In this document: piece after piece, positions 44,814 to 52,539 of the stretch
Numbering within the stretch: position 1 is the first letter of the stretch
Layout: every line of letters begins with the position of its first letter
Assembly: GCF_029360765.1 (NCBI RefSeq)
Contig: NZ_JARKNA010000015.1
Span: 1 to 64,000, forward strand
From: Terrimonas pollutisoli
GTDB lineage: Bacteria > Bacteroidota > Bacteroidia > Chitinophagales > Chitinophagaceae
DNA length: 64,000 nt
Direction: 5' to 3'
The notes under the pieces: model-generated
The model's database searches: none
The model's input: only the letters and a program-made list of their open reading frames with translations
What the model was told of the DNA's origin: nothing
Program-made: the position numbers and the translations under genes

Positions 44814-44900
44814 CCGACGTTGATAGTCGGGACTTTTGGAGATTCAGTTGTTTTGAAATTTCTTTTTATTAAAATCTTTCCAAATCCCCTTTAGGGGACA
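44814..44900. repeat. Palindromic words in the rpsI-rpsB gap
   Basis: ATCCCGACGTTGATAGTCGGGA (44812-44833) gives a hairpin CCCGAC/GTCGGG just upstream of rpsB, and AATCCCCTTTAGGGGACAGG (44883-44902) gives CCCC/GGGG arms just after rpsI. They look like dispersed Bacteroidota palindromes and could modulate the operon transcript. Confidence 0.5.
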
Positions 44901-44905
44901 GGGGT

Positions 44906-45295
44906 TTAACGTTTGCTGAACTGGTAGCTTCTTCTCGCTTTTTTATGACCAAATTTCTTACGCTCAACAGAACGTGGGTCACGTTTCAACAAGCCAGCAG
45001 CCTTTAAAGCAGGACGAAAATCGGGGTTCAGTTCAACCAACACACGGGAAATACCCAGCATTGCTGCTTCAGCCTGGCCTTTCACACCACCACCATCAGC
45101 ATTGATCTTTACATCAAACTTGCCAACGGCATCGATGGTTTTAAAAGGACGCTCCACCTGGTTTTGCAAATACACCAGTGAAAAATATTGTTTGTAATCT
45201 TTGTCGTTTACAGTGATCGTACCATTTCCTTTGGTAACAAATACCCTTGTCACTGCTTCTTTACGACGTCCAACACCTGTTGTTTGCTTTTCCAT
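44906..45295 (-). CDS. rpsI: Small ribosomal subunit protein uS9
   Basis: The 129-residue protein shows the S9 features GVGRRKEAVTRVFVTKGNGT, the core DVKINADGGGVKGQAEAAML, GISRVLVELNPDFRPALKAA, GLLKRDPRSVERKKFGHKKA and the C-terminal SKR that reaches the P site (QFSKR). It follows rplM in the standard order. Confidence 0.97.
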   Translation of the reverse strand: MEKQTTGVGRRKEAVTRVFVTKGNGTITVNDKDYKQYFSLVYLQNQVERPFKTIDAVGKFDVKINADGGGVKGQAEAAMLGISRVLVELNPDFRPALKAAGLLKRDPRSVERKKFGHKKARRSYQFSKR

Positions 45296-45324
45296 TTATT
45301 TGTTTTTGAAGCCCCTCTAAATCT

Positions 45325-45338
45325 TCCGCCGCGGCGGA
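45325..45338. repeat. TCCGCCGCGGCGGA palindrome in the rplM-rpsI gap
   Basis: It is identical to 43796-43809. The gap also holds CTCCCCTTTCGGGGGAG (45398-45414), part of the C/T-rich palindrome family seen at 18.7-19.0 kb and at 55.7 kb. Confidence 0.7.
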
Positions 45339-45427
45339 GAGATTTCCGAAGAACCTGTTATTTTGAAAAATTTTCATTTATCGAAGACCTTTCTTATCCT
45401 CCCCTTTCGGGGGAGTTAGAGGGGGCC

Positions 45428-45871
45428 TTAAAACTTCAGCTCTTTAGGTTGTTGTGCAACATGTGGATGTTCAGCACCGGCATATACAAACAGTTTTTTG
45501 TACATCTGGCGACCCAACCTGTTTTTAGGAAGCATTCCTTTTACCGCTCTTTCAATCACCACCTCTGGTCTGCGGTTGATGAGGTTTCTTGCTACTTCTT
45601 CTTTACGACCACCGGGATAACCACTGAAAGTGTCATATACTTTCTGATCCAGCTTGTTACCGGTTAGTACAACTTTCTCGCAGTTGATCACGATGATATA
45701 GTCACCTGTGTCAACATGGGGAGTGTAAGAAGCTTTGTTTTTACCGCGAAGGATAGCGGCAATCTTTGCACACATACGTCCTACGGTTTGATTAGTACCG
45801 TCTACAACATACCAGTTACGTTGTACGGTAGCCGCATTCGCATGCTTGGTAGTGAAATGTAATTTGCTCAT
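45428..45871 (-). CDS. rplM: Large ribosomal subunit protein uL13
   Basis: The 147-residue protein has the L13 blocks RNWYVVDGTNQTVGRMCAKI, LRGKNKASYTPHVDTGDYII, INCEKVVLTGNKLDQKVYDT, SGYPGGRKEEVARNLINRRP, VIERAVKGMLPKNRLGRQMY and KKLFVYAGAEHPHVAQQP. It is first gene of rplM-rpsI-rpsB-tsf and has a structured leader. Confidence 0.97.
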   Translation of the reverse strand: MSKLHFTTKHANAATVQRNWYVVDGTNQTVGRMCAKIAAILRGKNKASYTPHVDTGDYIIVINCEKVVLTGNKLDQKVYDTFSGYPGGRKEEVARNLINRRPEVVIERAVKGMLPKNRLGRQMYKKLFVYAGAEHPHVAQQPKELKF

Positions 45872-45979
45872 TCTTGAATCTTTGCACTGTGATCAAATCA
45901 CAGCAGGTTTTAAAATTACCACCGGGCCATCCCCCGGCAGCACCCCTAGCTAATGCTATTTTTTGGGGGTGCGAAGATA
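45872..45979 (-). promoter_or_regulatory. Promoter and structured leader of the rplM operon
   Basis: Minus-strand TATCTTCG (45979-45972), followed by CA, is the same -7 variant as before pyrH. Between it and the start codon CTGTGAT (45887-45893) pairs with ATCACAG (45897-45903), and CCGGG (45922-45926) with CCCGG (45933-45937). GCACCCC and GGGGTGC (45940-45946, 45966-45972) could pair as well but overlap the promoter. A leader bound by its own ribosomal protein is possible. The rest of the gap to 46224 holds the palindrome at 46092 only. Confidence 0.5.
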
Positions 45980-46091
45980 GGCCTGGACAATGCAATTTTC
46001 CAAGAAAAGGTAAAGGTATTTTAAAATGCACCTTTGCAATAGATTGATTTACAGTAAAAATTTTGACTAATTGGAATCATAATTAAAGAAA

Positions 46092-46108
46092 GTTGGCAAA
46101 CTGCCAAC
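46092..46108. promoter_or_regulatory. Perfect palindrome upstream of higBA, probable operator
   Basis: GTTGGCA, three bases and TGCCAAC form a perfect 7+7 palindrome 116 nt before higB. Antitoxins of the HigA type bind such sites and repress their own operon. No clear promoter motif was found between it and the gene. Confidence 0.55.
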
Positions 46109-46224
46109 CTATTTATATTTTTACGTTACTTAATTGGGTTATATTATTTATACATCCATTACACAAATTGTAAAGACACTACTAAATGTACAGGCTGTGG
46201 ATTCTAATTTAAAAATAGCAATCT

Positions 46225-46518
46225 ATGAGAATTGTCAATTTAGAGCGTCTAAGCGAATTCGCAAAAAGACATGCTGATGCCCGCAAAAGTCTCGCAACGT
46301 GGCAGAATGTAACCGAAAACGAATTATGGAAAAACAAACAAGATGTTTTAAATGATTTTCCAAATGCGAAAATGATAAAGAATAACCGGGCCCGCTTTGA
46401 AATAAATCATAACACGTATCGCCTGATTGTTTTTATAAACTATGATGCTGAAACGGTTGTTATTCGCTTCATTGGCACACATAATGAATATGACAGGATC
46501 GACCCTGAAACAATTTGA
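46225..46518 (+). CDS. higB: HigB-family mRNA interferase toxin
   Basis: The 97-residue protein matches the HigB toxin family (RelE-like fold): MRIVNLERLSEFAKRHADAR, SLATWQNVTENELWKNKQDV, FPNAKMIKNNRARFEINHNT, YRLIVFINYDAETVVIRFIG, THNEYDRID. Such toxins cleave mRNA at the ribosome. The gene lies first, 13 nt before the antitoxin gene, which is the typical reversed order of HigBA. Confidence 0.92.
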   Translation: MRIVNLERLSEFAKRHADARKSLATWQNVTENELWKNKQDVLNDFPNAKMIKNNRARFEINHNTYRLIVFINYDAETVVIRFIGTHNEYDRIDPETI

Positions 46519-46531
46519 TAAAGTGATTTAT

Positions 46532-46903
46532 ATGAAACAGTGGTTACCAATAGAAACAGAACAAGAATATAAAGAAGCCTCACACCGCTTTGAAGAAATA
46601 TATGATGCCGAAAAGGGATCACCCCATTTTAAAGAAATGCGGCTCCTGGCTATTCTGATTAGCGAGTATGAAAAGAAACATTTTAGCCTGTCCGAAGTTG
46701 ACCCCATTGAAATGATCAAGATTCGCATGGAAGACTTTGGCTATACCGCTTCAGACCTTGCCAAAGAATATGGTGATAAGGGAACGATCAGTAAAGTTCT
46801 AAATTATAAGCAGCCTCTTTCATTGAATATGATCCGCATCTTCAGTAAAATGCTTCGCATTCCTGCCGATGCGTTGACGAAAGAATATAAACTGCAGTCA
46901 TAA
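46532..46903 (+). CDS. higA: HigA-type antitoxin with HTH domain
   Basis: From ATG 46532 the product has 123 residues. The N-terminal helical part (WLPIETEQEYKEASHRFEEI, EKGSPHFKEMRLLAILISEY) is followed by an Xre-type HTH (IKIRMEDFGYTASDLAKEYG, KGTISKVLNYKQPLSLNMIR, FSKMLRIPADALTKEY). It neutralises HigB and probably binds the palindrome at 46092. Earlier starts in the same frame (46442, 46490) overlap higB and are unlikely. The stop abuts the stop of the convergent gene. Confidence 0.9.
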   Translation: MKQWLPIETEQEYKEASHRFEEIYDAEKGSPHFKEMRLLAILISEYEKKHFSLSEVDPIEMIKIRMEDFGYTASDLAKEYGDKGTISKVLNYKQPLSLNMIRIFSKMLRIPADALTKEYKLQS

Positions 46904-47608
46904 TTATAGTTTCTCTACAACGATGCGGCCGGCACTCATATAAGTAATGACCACTTTTATTTTATCGCCGGGTTTATACTCTTCAGAACTTTTTTCGGTT
47001 TGCTGAATTTTTGCCTGTATTTTATCTCCAAACAGGTTGAGATAAATGCCATAAGAAGAAACCTTAACTACCGTTGCTTCTATTTCCTTTTTGTTTTTAA
47101 AATGTTCCTCTGCCTTTCGGTATTCAGGGATAAAACTATGAGAGAAGAGTTCGGCTGCAATATTCGGTTTATCGATATTTATTAATTTAAAATTGATGGT
47201 CTCATTAACGGCGGACTCCACCGGAGATTTCTCCCATTTGGACAACTTAAGCGGAAAAAAAATATAGCTTTCCCTTTCTTTCACATACATCTCACCATCC
47301 ACTACTTTGAAATACCCGGCAAAGCGATTTTCAACGGCGGACTTGTTGATCAATTTTTCAAGGGCTGTGTTATAAAGAAACTTCAGGTTATAGGCTACCA
47401 TCTTATCCCCCCGGTCGGACAGCTTAACCTGGAAATTTACCTCATCACCCACCCGAAAAACATGTTTTCTTTTATTGCCTTTAGCTGTTATCTCATCTAT
47501 TTTACCATTTATCGATTTCTTTTTTCCATTAGCTACATAGTCGATAGTAACGTATTGCTTATCGTGATGAATAAATGAAATCGTTCCTTTATATACTGTT
47601 TCGTCCAT
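46904..47608 (-). CDS. S1-like/OB-fold RNA-binding domain protein
   Basis: The 234-residue protein begins with a cold-shock/OB-like domain (ETVYKGTISFIHHDKQYVTI, HVFRVGDEVNFQVKLSDRGD, KMVAYNLKFL) and ends with an S1-like domain (EIEATVVKVSSYGIYLNLFG, IQAKIQQTE, YKPGDKIKVVITYMSAGRIV). The middle (about 80-160) is unique. It could bind single-stranded RNA or DNA. It is a single gene, convergent with higA with no gap. Confidence 0.75.
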   Translation of the reverse strand: MDETVYKGTISFIHHDKQYVTIDYVANGKKKSINGKIDEITAKGNKRKHVFRVGDEVNFQVKLSDRGDKMVAYNLKFLYNTALEKLINKSAVENRFAGYFKVVDGEMYVKERESYIFFPLKLSKWEKSPVESAVNETINFKLINIDKPNIAAELFSHSFIPEYRKAEEHFKNKKEIEATVVKVSSYGIYLNLFGDKIQAKIQQTEKSSEEYKPGDKIKVVITYMSAGRIVVEKL

Positions 47609-47653
47609 GAAATTAAAATTATTGCTCTCGCTTTACAGCGTTTGAATCGCAGT

Positions 47654-47661
47654 CAAAGGTA
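47654..47661 (-). promoter_or_regulatory. Probable -7 element of the S1-like gene
   Basis: Minus-strand TACCTTTG is an exact TAnnTTTG and lies 46 nt before the start codon. Only a partial TTTA is seen near -33. Confidence 0.5.
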
Positions 47662-47740
47662 CTGGCTAGACTGTTCTTAAACCTTTTACTTTTATGAGTA
47701 ATTGGAGCAAGCCTTTTATATTTATACTTTAAATACTCAT

Positions 47741-48343
47741 ATGGCAACTCACCTGCTCGGCCGTTCTGTTTTTGGCGATCCAAAAAATGCCGGCAACCTC
47801 CTTACCCTGGAAGAAGCGCATCAGCTACTGGAAGAATGGGTGCCCAATGAACGATTGCGTCTTCATATGAAGCAGGTGGCGGCAGTGATGAAAGCCTGGG
47901 CCATTGAAAAAGAAAATGCCGATGCTGCCACCGCTTTGAAATGGGAACTGGCCGGTTTACTGCATGATGCGGACTGGGAAAAATATCCTGATGACCATTG
48001 CCGCATTATCATCGAAGAATTGGAGCGCAGAAATATTGATCCTGACGTCATTCATTGTATTGCTTCACATGGACCATCTTATTTTGGCGTAGAGCCAGTA
48101 AGCAAAATGGACAAAATGATCTATGCCATTGATGAATTATCAGGTTTTATTCACGCCGCGGCATTGATAAGACCAAACCTGTACGAGGGCATGGAAGTGA
48201 AAAGCATTTTAAAAAAACTAAAAACACCCTCATTTGCCGCACAGGTGAACCGCGATGATATAAGCGATGCCTTATCCCGCATCAATATTTCACTCGAGGA
48301 ATTGATCGATTTTATCATCCGGCATCAAAAGGAAATAAAATAG
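47741..48343 (+). CDS. HD-domain phosphohydrolase-like protein
   Basis: From ATG 47741 the product has 200 residues. HD features are LRLHMKQVAAVMKAWAIEKE with the first His, WELAGLLHDADWEKYPDDHC with the HD pair, and VIHCIASHGPSYFGVEP with a later His, then KMIYAIDELSGFIHAAALIR with Asp. Similar small HD proteins hydrolyse phosphomonoesters or nucleotides. The substrate is unknown. The frame opens at 47702, but the extra residues are not conserved in style. Confidence 0.85.
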   Translation: MATHLLGRSVFGDPKNAGNLLTLEEAHQLLEEWVPNERLRLHMKQVAAVMKAWAIEKENADAATALKWELAGLLHDADWEKYPDDHCRIIIEELERRNIDPDVIHCIASHGPSYFGVEPVSKMDKMIYAIDELSGFIHAAALIRPNLYEGMEVKSILKKLKTPSFAAQVNRDDISDALSRINISLEELIDFIIRHQKEIK

Positions 48344-48451
48344 GCTTGACTGCAAACGATTGCAGGTAAAAACAAGGATTTGCTGTATTTTCAATAAGGA
48401 TTCCGGGCTACTTTTCAAGAAATATCTGCTAGCTCCACAAACCGATTGCTT

Positions 48452-49798
48452 ATGCTGTCCAAAAAGCCACTGCTATCCTTTTGGCAAATCATCAATATGA
48501 ACTTTGGTTTTTTTGGCTTGCAATACAGTTTTGGTTTGCAGCAGGCTAACATGAGCCCAATTTATTCTTACCTGGGAGCAGAAGAAAGCAAGTTGCCTTT
48601 GCTATGGTTGGCAGGTCCCATGACAGGACTGATCGTACAACCGATCATCGGCGCCATGAGTGATAAAACGATTACCCGCTATGGCCGGCGTACTCCCTAT
48701 TTTTTAGTGGGTGCTGTGTTTTGCAGCCTGGCTTTATTTTTTATGCCTTTCAGCAGCACGGTGTGGATGGCTGCAAGCATCCTTTGGATATTGGACGCCG
48801 CAAACAATATTACACAAGAGCCTTACCGGGCTTTTGTCAGTGATAAGCTGGATAAGAGCCAGCATTCCATTGGATTTTTAACGCAAAGTGCTTTTACCGG
48901 CTTAGGACAAACGCTATCTTACCTGACGCCTTTTTTACTGATCAATTTATTAACGATTGCTGAAGATGGTAAAATAGGACGACTGCCTACTACTACAGTT
49001 ATCGCTTTCATTATTGGTTCAGTTGTTTCTATCGGTTCTATTTTATGGACATTAAGAACAACCAAAGAAATTCCACTGACAGAACAGGAAAAAGAAAAAA
49101 TCCGCCAATCACCCTCCGGTATCGGTGGCACTTTTAAAGAGATTTATATGGCATTTAAAGAAATGCCATTGACCATGAAGCTGATGGGGCCAATGATGCT
49201 CTTTAGCTGGTACGCCATGTTCATCTATTGGCAGTATATCGCTAAATGCTTGTCAAAGTCATTATATGATACAGTCGATCCTGCCAGTCCGCTTTTCAGA
49301 AAAGCCGAATTATGGGTTGGACCTTTGGGCGCCTTTTATAATGGCGTCGCTTTTCTTTCGGCTTTTGGGCTCGCATCGCTTGCCAAAAAATATGGCCCGA
49401 AATACATTCATATGATCTGTTTGTTTTTAGCAGGTGTTGGCCTGTTGACTATTCCTTATCTCCAGGATAGAAATCTATTGTTTTTGCCAATGATTGGCAT
49501 GGGTCTTTCATGGGCCAGCATGATGGGGAATCCTTATATCATGTTGGCAGGAAGCATTCCTCCCGAACGAACAGGTGTGTACATGGGCATATTCAACATG
49601 TTTATTGTAATACCCATGTTACTGGAGACATTTACCATACCGCTTTATTATAAATCATGGTTGGGAAATAATCCTGTCAATGCGATTATTCTGGCAGGTA
49701 TTCTTTTGATATTGGCTTCGGTATCGGTGTTTTTTGTAAAAACCAGTAAAAGAGTTGAAGGAACAGTCGATGAAATTGTGCACGGCATGATTCACTAA
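48452..49798 (+). CDS. MFS sugar transporter (SLC45-like, alpha-glucoside type)
   Basis: The 448-residue protein has 12 membrane helices and the sugar:cation symporter pattern of SLC45-type MFS: FFGLQYSFGLQQANMSPIYS, LWLAGPMTGLIVQPIIGAMS, TRYGRRTPYFLVGAVFC with the loop 2-3 motif, and NITQEPYRAFVSDKL. This family carries sucrose or maltose. The gene begins the sugar operon and its stop overlaps the start of the next gene (TAATG). The start at ATG 48452 is preferred to the TTG six bases upstream. Confidence 0.88.
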   Translation: MLSKKPLLSFWQIINMNFGFFGLQYSFGLQQANMSPIYSYLGAEESKLPLLWLAGPMTGLIVQPIIGAMSDKTITRYGRRTPYFLVGAVFCSLALFFMPFSSTVWMAASILWILDAANNITQEPYRAFVSDKLDKSQHSIGFLTQSAFTGLGQTLSYLTPFLLINLLTIAEDGKIGRLPTTTVIAFIIGSVVSIGSILWTLRTTKEIPLTEQEKEKIRQSPSGIGGTFKEIYMAFKEMPLTMKLMGPMMLFSWYAMFIYWQYIAKCLSKSLYDTVDPASPLFRKAELWVGPLGAFYNGVAFLSAFGLASLAKKYGPKYIHMICLFLAGVGLLTIPYLQDRNLLFLPMIGMGLSWASMMGNPYIMLAGSIPPERTGVYMGIFNMFIVIPMLLETFTIPLYYKSWLGNNPVNAIILAGILLILASVSVFFVKTSKRVEGTVDEIVHGMIH

Positions 49799-51567
49799 TG
49801 CATCACCTAAAACCTCAGTCGATGAAAAGACTATTTATCCTCTTGCTGATCGCTGTGGCTTCAACCGGCATACTCTCCTCCTGCAAATCAAAAGAAAAAA
49901 AACAACCTCAACCAGCGACCACGGAAGCCCTGGAAAAAAAATGGTGGAAGGAGGCCATCGTATATCAAATATATCCCCGCAGTTTTAAAGATAGCGATGG
50001 CGATGGCATTGGAGATTTGAAAGGCATCCTTTCCAAATTGGATTATATTAAAAGTCTTGGTGTAAATGCGATATGGTTGAACCCCATTTACACTTCACCG
50101 AATGATGATAATGGCTATGATGTAAGCGACTATCGAAACATCATGCAGGATTTTGGAACGATGGCAGATTTTGACAACTTATTAAAAGGTCTCCATGACA
50201 GAGGCATAAAAATAGTTATGGACCTGGTAGTAAATCACAGCAGTGATGAACATGAATGGGTTAAGCAAAGCCGCAGCTCGAGAACAAGCCCTTACCGAAA
50301 TTACTATCACTGGTGGAATGCGGAACGTGGCAAACCACCCTATCGATACAGTTTATTTGATGTTAACCACGATGCATGGATGTATGATTCACTGACTGAT
50401 GCTTATTATCTGCATTATTTTTCGAGGAAGCAGCCTGATCTAAACTGGGAAAACCCCAGGCTCCGGCAGGAAGTATATGACATAATGAAGTTTTGGGCCG
50501 ATAAGGGTATTGATGGTTTCCGGCTCGACGCCTTCCAGTTTGTATCAAAAGACACCAGCTTTCCTGTATATCCCCAGGGCTTTGAGAAAAATTTCATCAA
50601 GTATTATGCAATGGGGCCTCACCTGCATGACTACCTGAAGGAAATGAATCGGGAAGTGCTTAGCAAGTATGATGTAATGAGTGTAGCTGAGGGAGCCGGC
50701 AATTCTTTTGAGGATGCGCATGCCCTTGTTGATGCAGACCGGAAAGAATTGAATATGGCCTATGCCTTTGAAGCAGTGGATATCGGTAATGCAAAAGGCT
50801 ATAGCGTTTTAAAATTAAAAGAAGTGTTCAGCCGATGGGATAGTGCTTTTGCGGATAAAGGCTGGCTCTCTATTTTTTTGGCCAATCATGACCAGGCCAG
50901 GATGGTGAGCCGTTTTGGAAATGATAAGCCATTGTTCCGGGAAGCTTCATCCAAAATGCTGAATACATTTCTTATGACCATGCGTGGCACCGTGTATTGT
51001 TACAACGGCGATGAATTGGGAATGACCAATGCCGGCTTTACCTCTATTAGTGATTATAAGGATATGCCTACCCTAAATGAGTACCAGCATCAAAAGGATA
51101 TCGGTGGAGACATGAACCTTTTTATGGAAACCGTTCAAAACAGCAGCAGGGACAATGGCCGCACACCTTTTCACTGGGATAGCAGTGCAAATGCCGGATT
51201 TACTACCGGCACACCCTGGATTAAGGTCAACCCGAATTATAGCTCCATTAATGTCGCCGAACAGGAAAAAGACTCCGCAAGTTGTCTGAATTATTTCAGA
51301 AAGCTTACTCAATTACGCAAAGAAAACCCGGTGTTGGTGTATGGAAAATATACCTTGCTGGATAAAAACAATCCGGATGTATATGCCTATACCCGGGAAT
51401 TAGACGACAAGAAAGTGTTAGTACTTTTAAATTTCAGAAGCACGGCAGCAGTAGCCAGGACGGATATGGACCTGGATAATGCAAAAATTTTGCTGTGTAA
51501 TTACAAAACACCGTCAGTCCATGGGAACCTTCAACCCTATGAAGTCATTATATACGAATTGCCATAA
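49798..51567 (+). CDS. GH13 alpha-glucosidase lipoprotein
   Basis: The 589-residue protein has a lipoprotein signal from MKRLFILLL (residue 9) to Cys29 (GILSSC) and a GH13 barrel: WWKEAIVYQIYPRSFKDSDG, IKIVMDLVVNHSSDEHEW, GIDGFRLDAFQFVS with nucleophile Asp244, MSVAEGAG with acid Glu298 and FLANHDQARM with Asp365. It resembles oligo-1,6-glucosidase/alpha-glucosidase most. ATG 49798 overlaps the preceding stop, while 49822 begins the signal directly. It probably cuts alpha-glucosides in the periplasm or at the surface. It is followed by pfkB. Confidence 0.9.
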   Translation: MHHLKPQSMKRLFILLLIAVASTGILSSCKSKEKKQPQPATTEALEKKWWKEAIVYQIYPRSFKDSDGDGIGDLKGILSKLDYIKSLGVNAIWLNPIYTSPNDDNGYDVSDYRNIMQDFGTMADFDNLLKGLHDRGIKIVMDLVVNHSSDEHEWVKQSRSSRTSPYRNYYHWWNAERGKPPYRYSLFDVNHDAWMYDSLTDAYYLHYFSRKQPDLNWENPRLRQEVYDIMKFWADKGIDGFRLDAFQFVSKDTSFPVYPQGFEKNFIKYYAMGPHLHDYLKEMNREVLSKYDVMSVAEGAGNSFEDAHALVDADRKELNMAYAFEAVDIGNAKGYSVLKLKEVFSRWDSAFADKGWLSIFLANHDQARMVSRFGNDKPLFREASSKMLNTFLMTMRGTVYCYNGDELGMTNAGFTSISDYKDMPTLNEYQHQKDIGGDMNLFMETVQNSSRDNGRTPFHWDSSANAGFTTGTPWIKVNPNYSSINVAEQEKDSASCLNYFRKLTQLRKENPVLVYGKYTLLDKNNPDVYAYTRELDDKKVLVLLNFRSTAAVARTDMDLDNAKILLCNYKTPSVHGNLQPYEVIIYELP

Positions 51568-51585
51568 TTTTTTAGAAAGAAACAC

Positions 51586-52539
51586 ATGAAAAAAATATTA
51601 TGTATAGGCGAAGCATTGATCGATATGATCTGCACAGATAAAGGAAGCTCCTTAGCTGACGGAAATAATTTCTTAAAAAAAGCAGGCGGTGCTCCTACTA
51701 ATGTAGCTGCTGCAATTGCTGCATTGGGCGGCGAAGTGGAATTATTGGCAAAAGTTGGTACCGATCCTTTCGGCCGCCACCTGATCGACGTGATGGAGGA
51801 GTTTAAAGTAAGTACGAAGTGGATATTGCAGGATCCTGATCATTTCACCACGTTTGCTTTTGTATCACTGATGGAAAACGGGGAACGTGATTTTTATTTT
51901 AACCGCGGCGCGGATGGCCAATTGAGTGTAAAAGATATTGACCAGGTCAATCTCAATGAATTCTCCATCGTTCATTTTGGATCAGCAACCGGATTTTTGC
52001 CCGGGCCATTGCAAGCCGCTTACCAGGGATTGCTGCAACAATGCCTGCAGCATGAAGTTTTTATCAGCTTTGACCCCAACTACCGTCATTTACTCTTTCA
52101 AAACAATACACAAACATTCATTGATCAATCCTGGAATTTTTTAAATAGTTGTCATTTCTTCAAAGTAAGTGATGACGAAGCCATGCTGATAACCGGGCGG
52201 GCAACCTTAACAGATGCAGTGGATACATTACTACAAAAAACTTCGGCCGTCTTTGCCATTACACTGGGTAAAGAAGGCACTATGCTTGGCATACAGGGCG
52301 AAACCATTATCATTCCCAGCATACCGGTGAACCCCGTTGATACCACCGGTGCAGGTGATGCATTTGTTGGGACGGTGCTTTATCAGCTGAGTTCCCGATC
52401 TGTGGCACAAATAAAAAGCCTCAACATTGAAGATTGGCGGACAATCATCTTAAATGCCAATAAGGCCGGAGCCAGAACCTGTGAATATATGGGCGCCATG
52501 GAAGCGTTTAAACATTTAAGCACAAAAATTTTCAACTAA
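51586..52539 (+). CDS. PfkB-family fructokinase-like sugar kinase
   Basis: The 317-residue protein has the PfkB N-terminal signature KKAGGAPTNVAAAIAALGGE, the substrate region GERDFYFNRGADG, and the C-terminal signature NPVDTTGAGDAFVGTVLYQL with the catalytic Asp and anion hole. The context between alpha-glucosidase and amylosucrase fits phosphorylation of fructose freed from sucrose. Its stop overlaps the next start (TAATG). Confidence 0.92.
   Translation: MKKILCIGEALIDMICTDKGSSLADGNNFLKKAGGAPTNVAAAIAALGGEVELLAKVGTDPFGRHLIDVMEEFKVSTKWILQDPDHFTTFAFVSLMENGERDFYFNRGADGQLSVKDIDQVNLNEFSIVHFGSATGFLPGPLQAAYQGLLQQCLQHEVFISFDPNYRHLLFQNNTQTFIDQSWNFLNSCHFFKVSDDEAMLITGRATLTDAVDTLLQKTSAVFAITLGKEGTMLGIQGETIIIPSIPVNPVDTTGAGDAFVGTVLYQLSSRSVAQIKSLNIEDWRTIILNANKAGARTCEYMGAMEAFKHLSTKIFN

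Noticed and set aside
48446..48451. TTG start for the MFS transporter
   Set aside because: The ATG six bases downstream gives a normal start and nothing is gained from the extra two residues.
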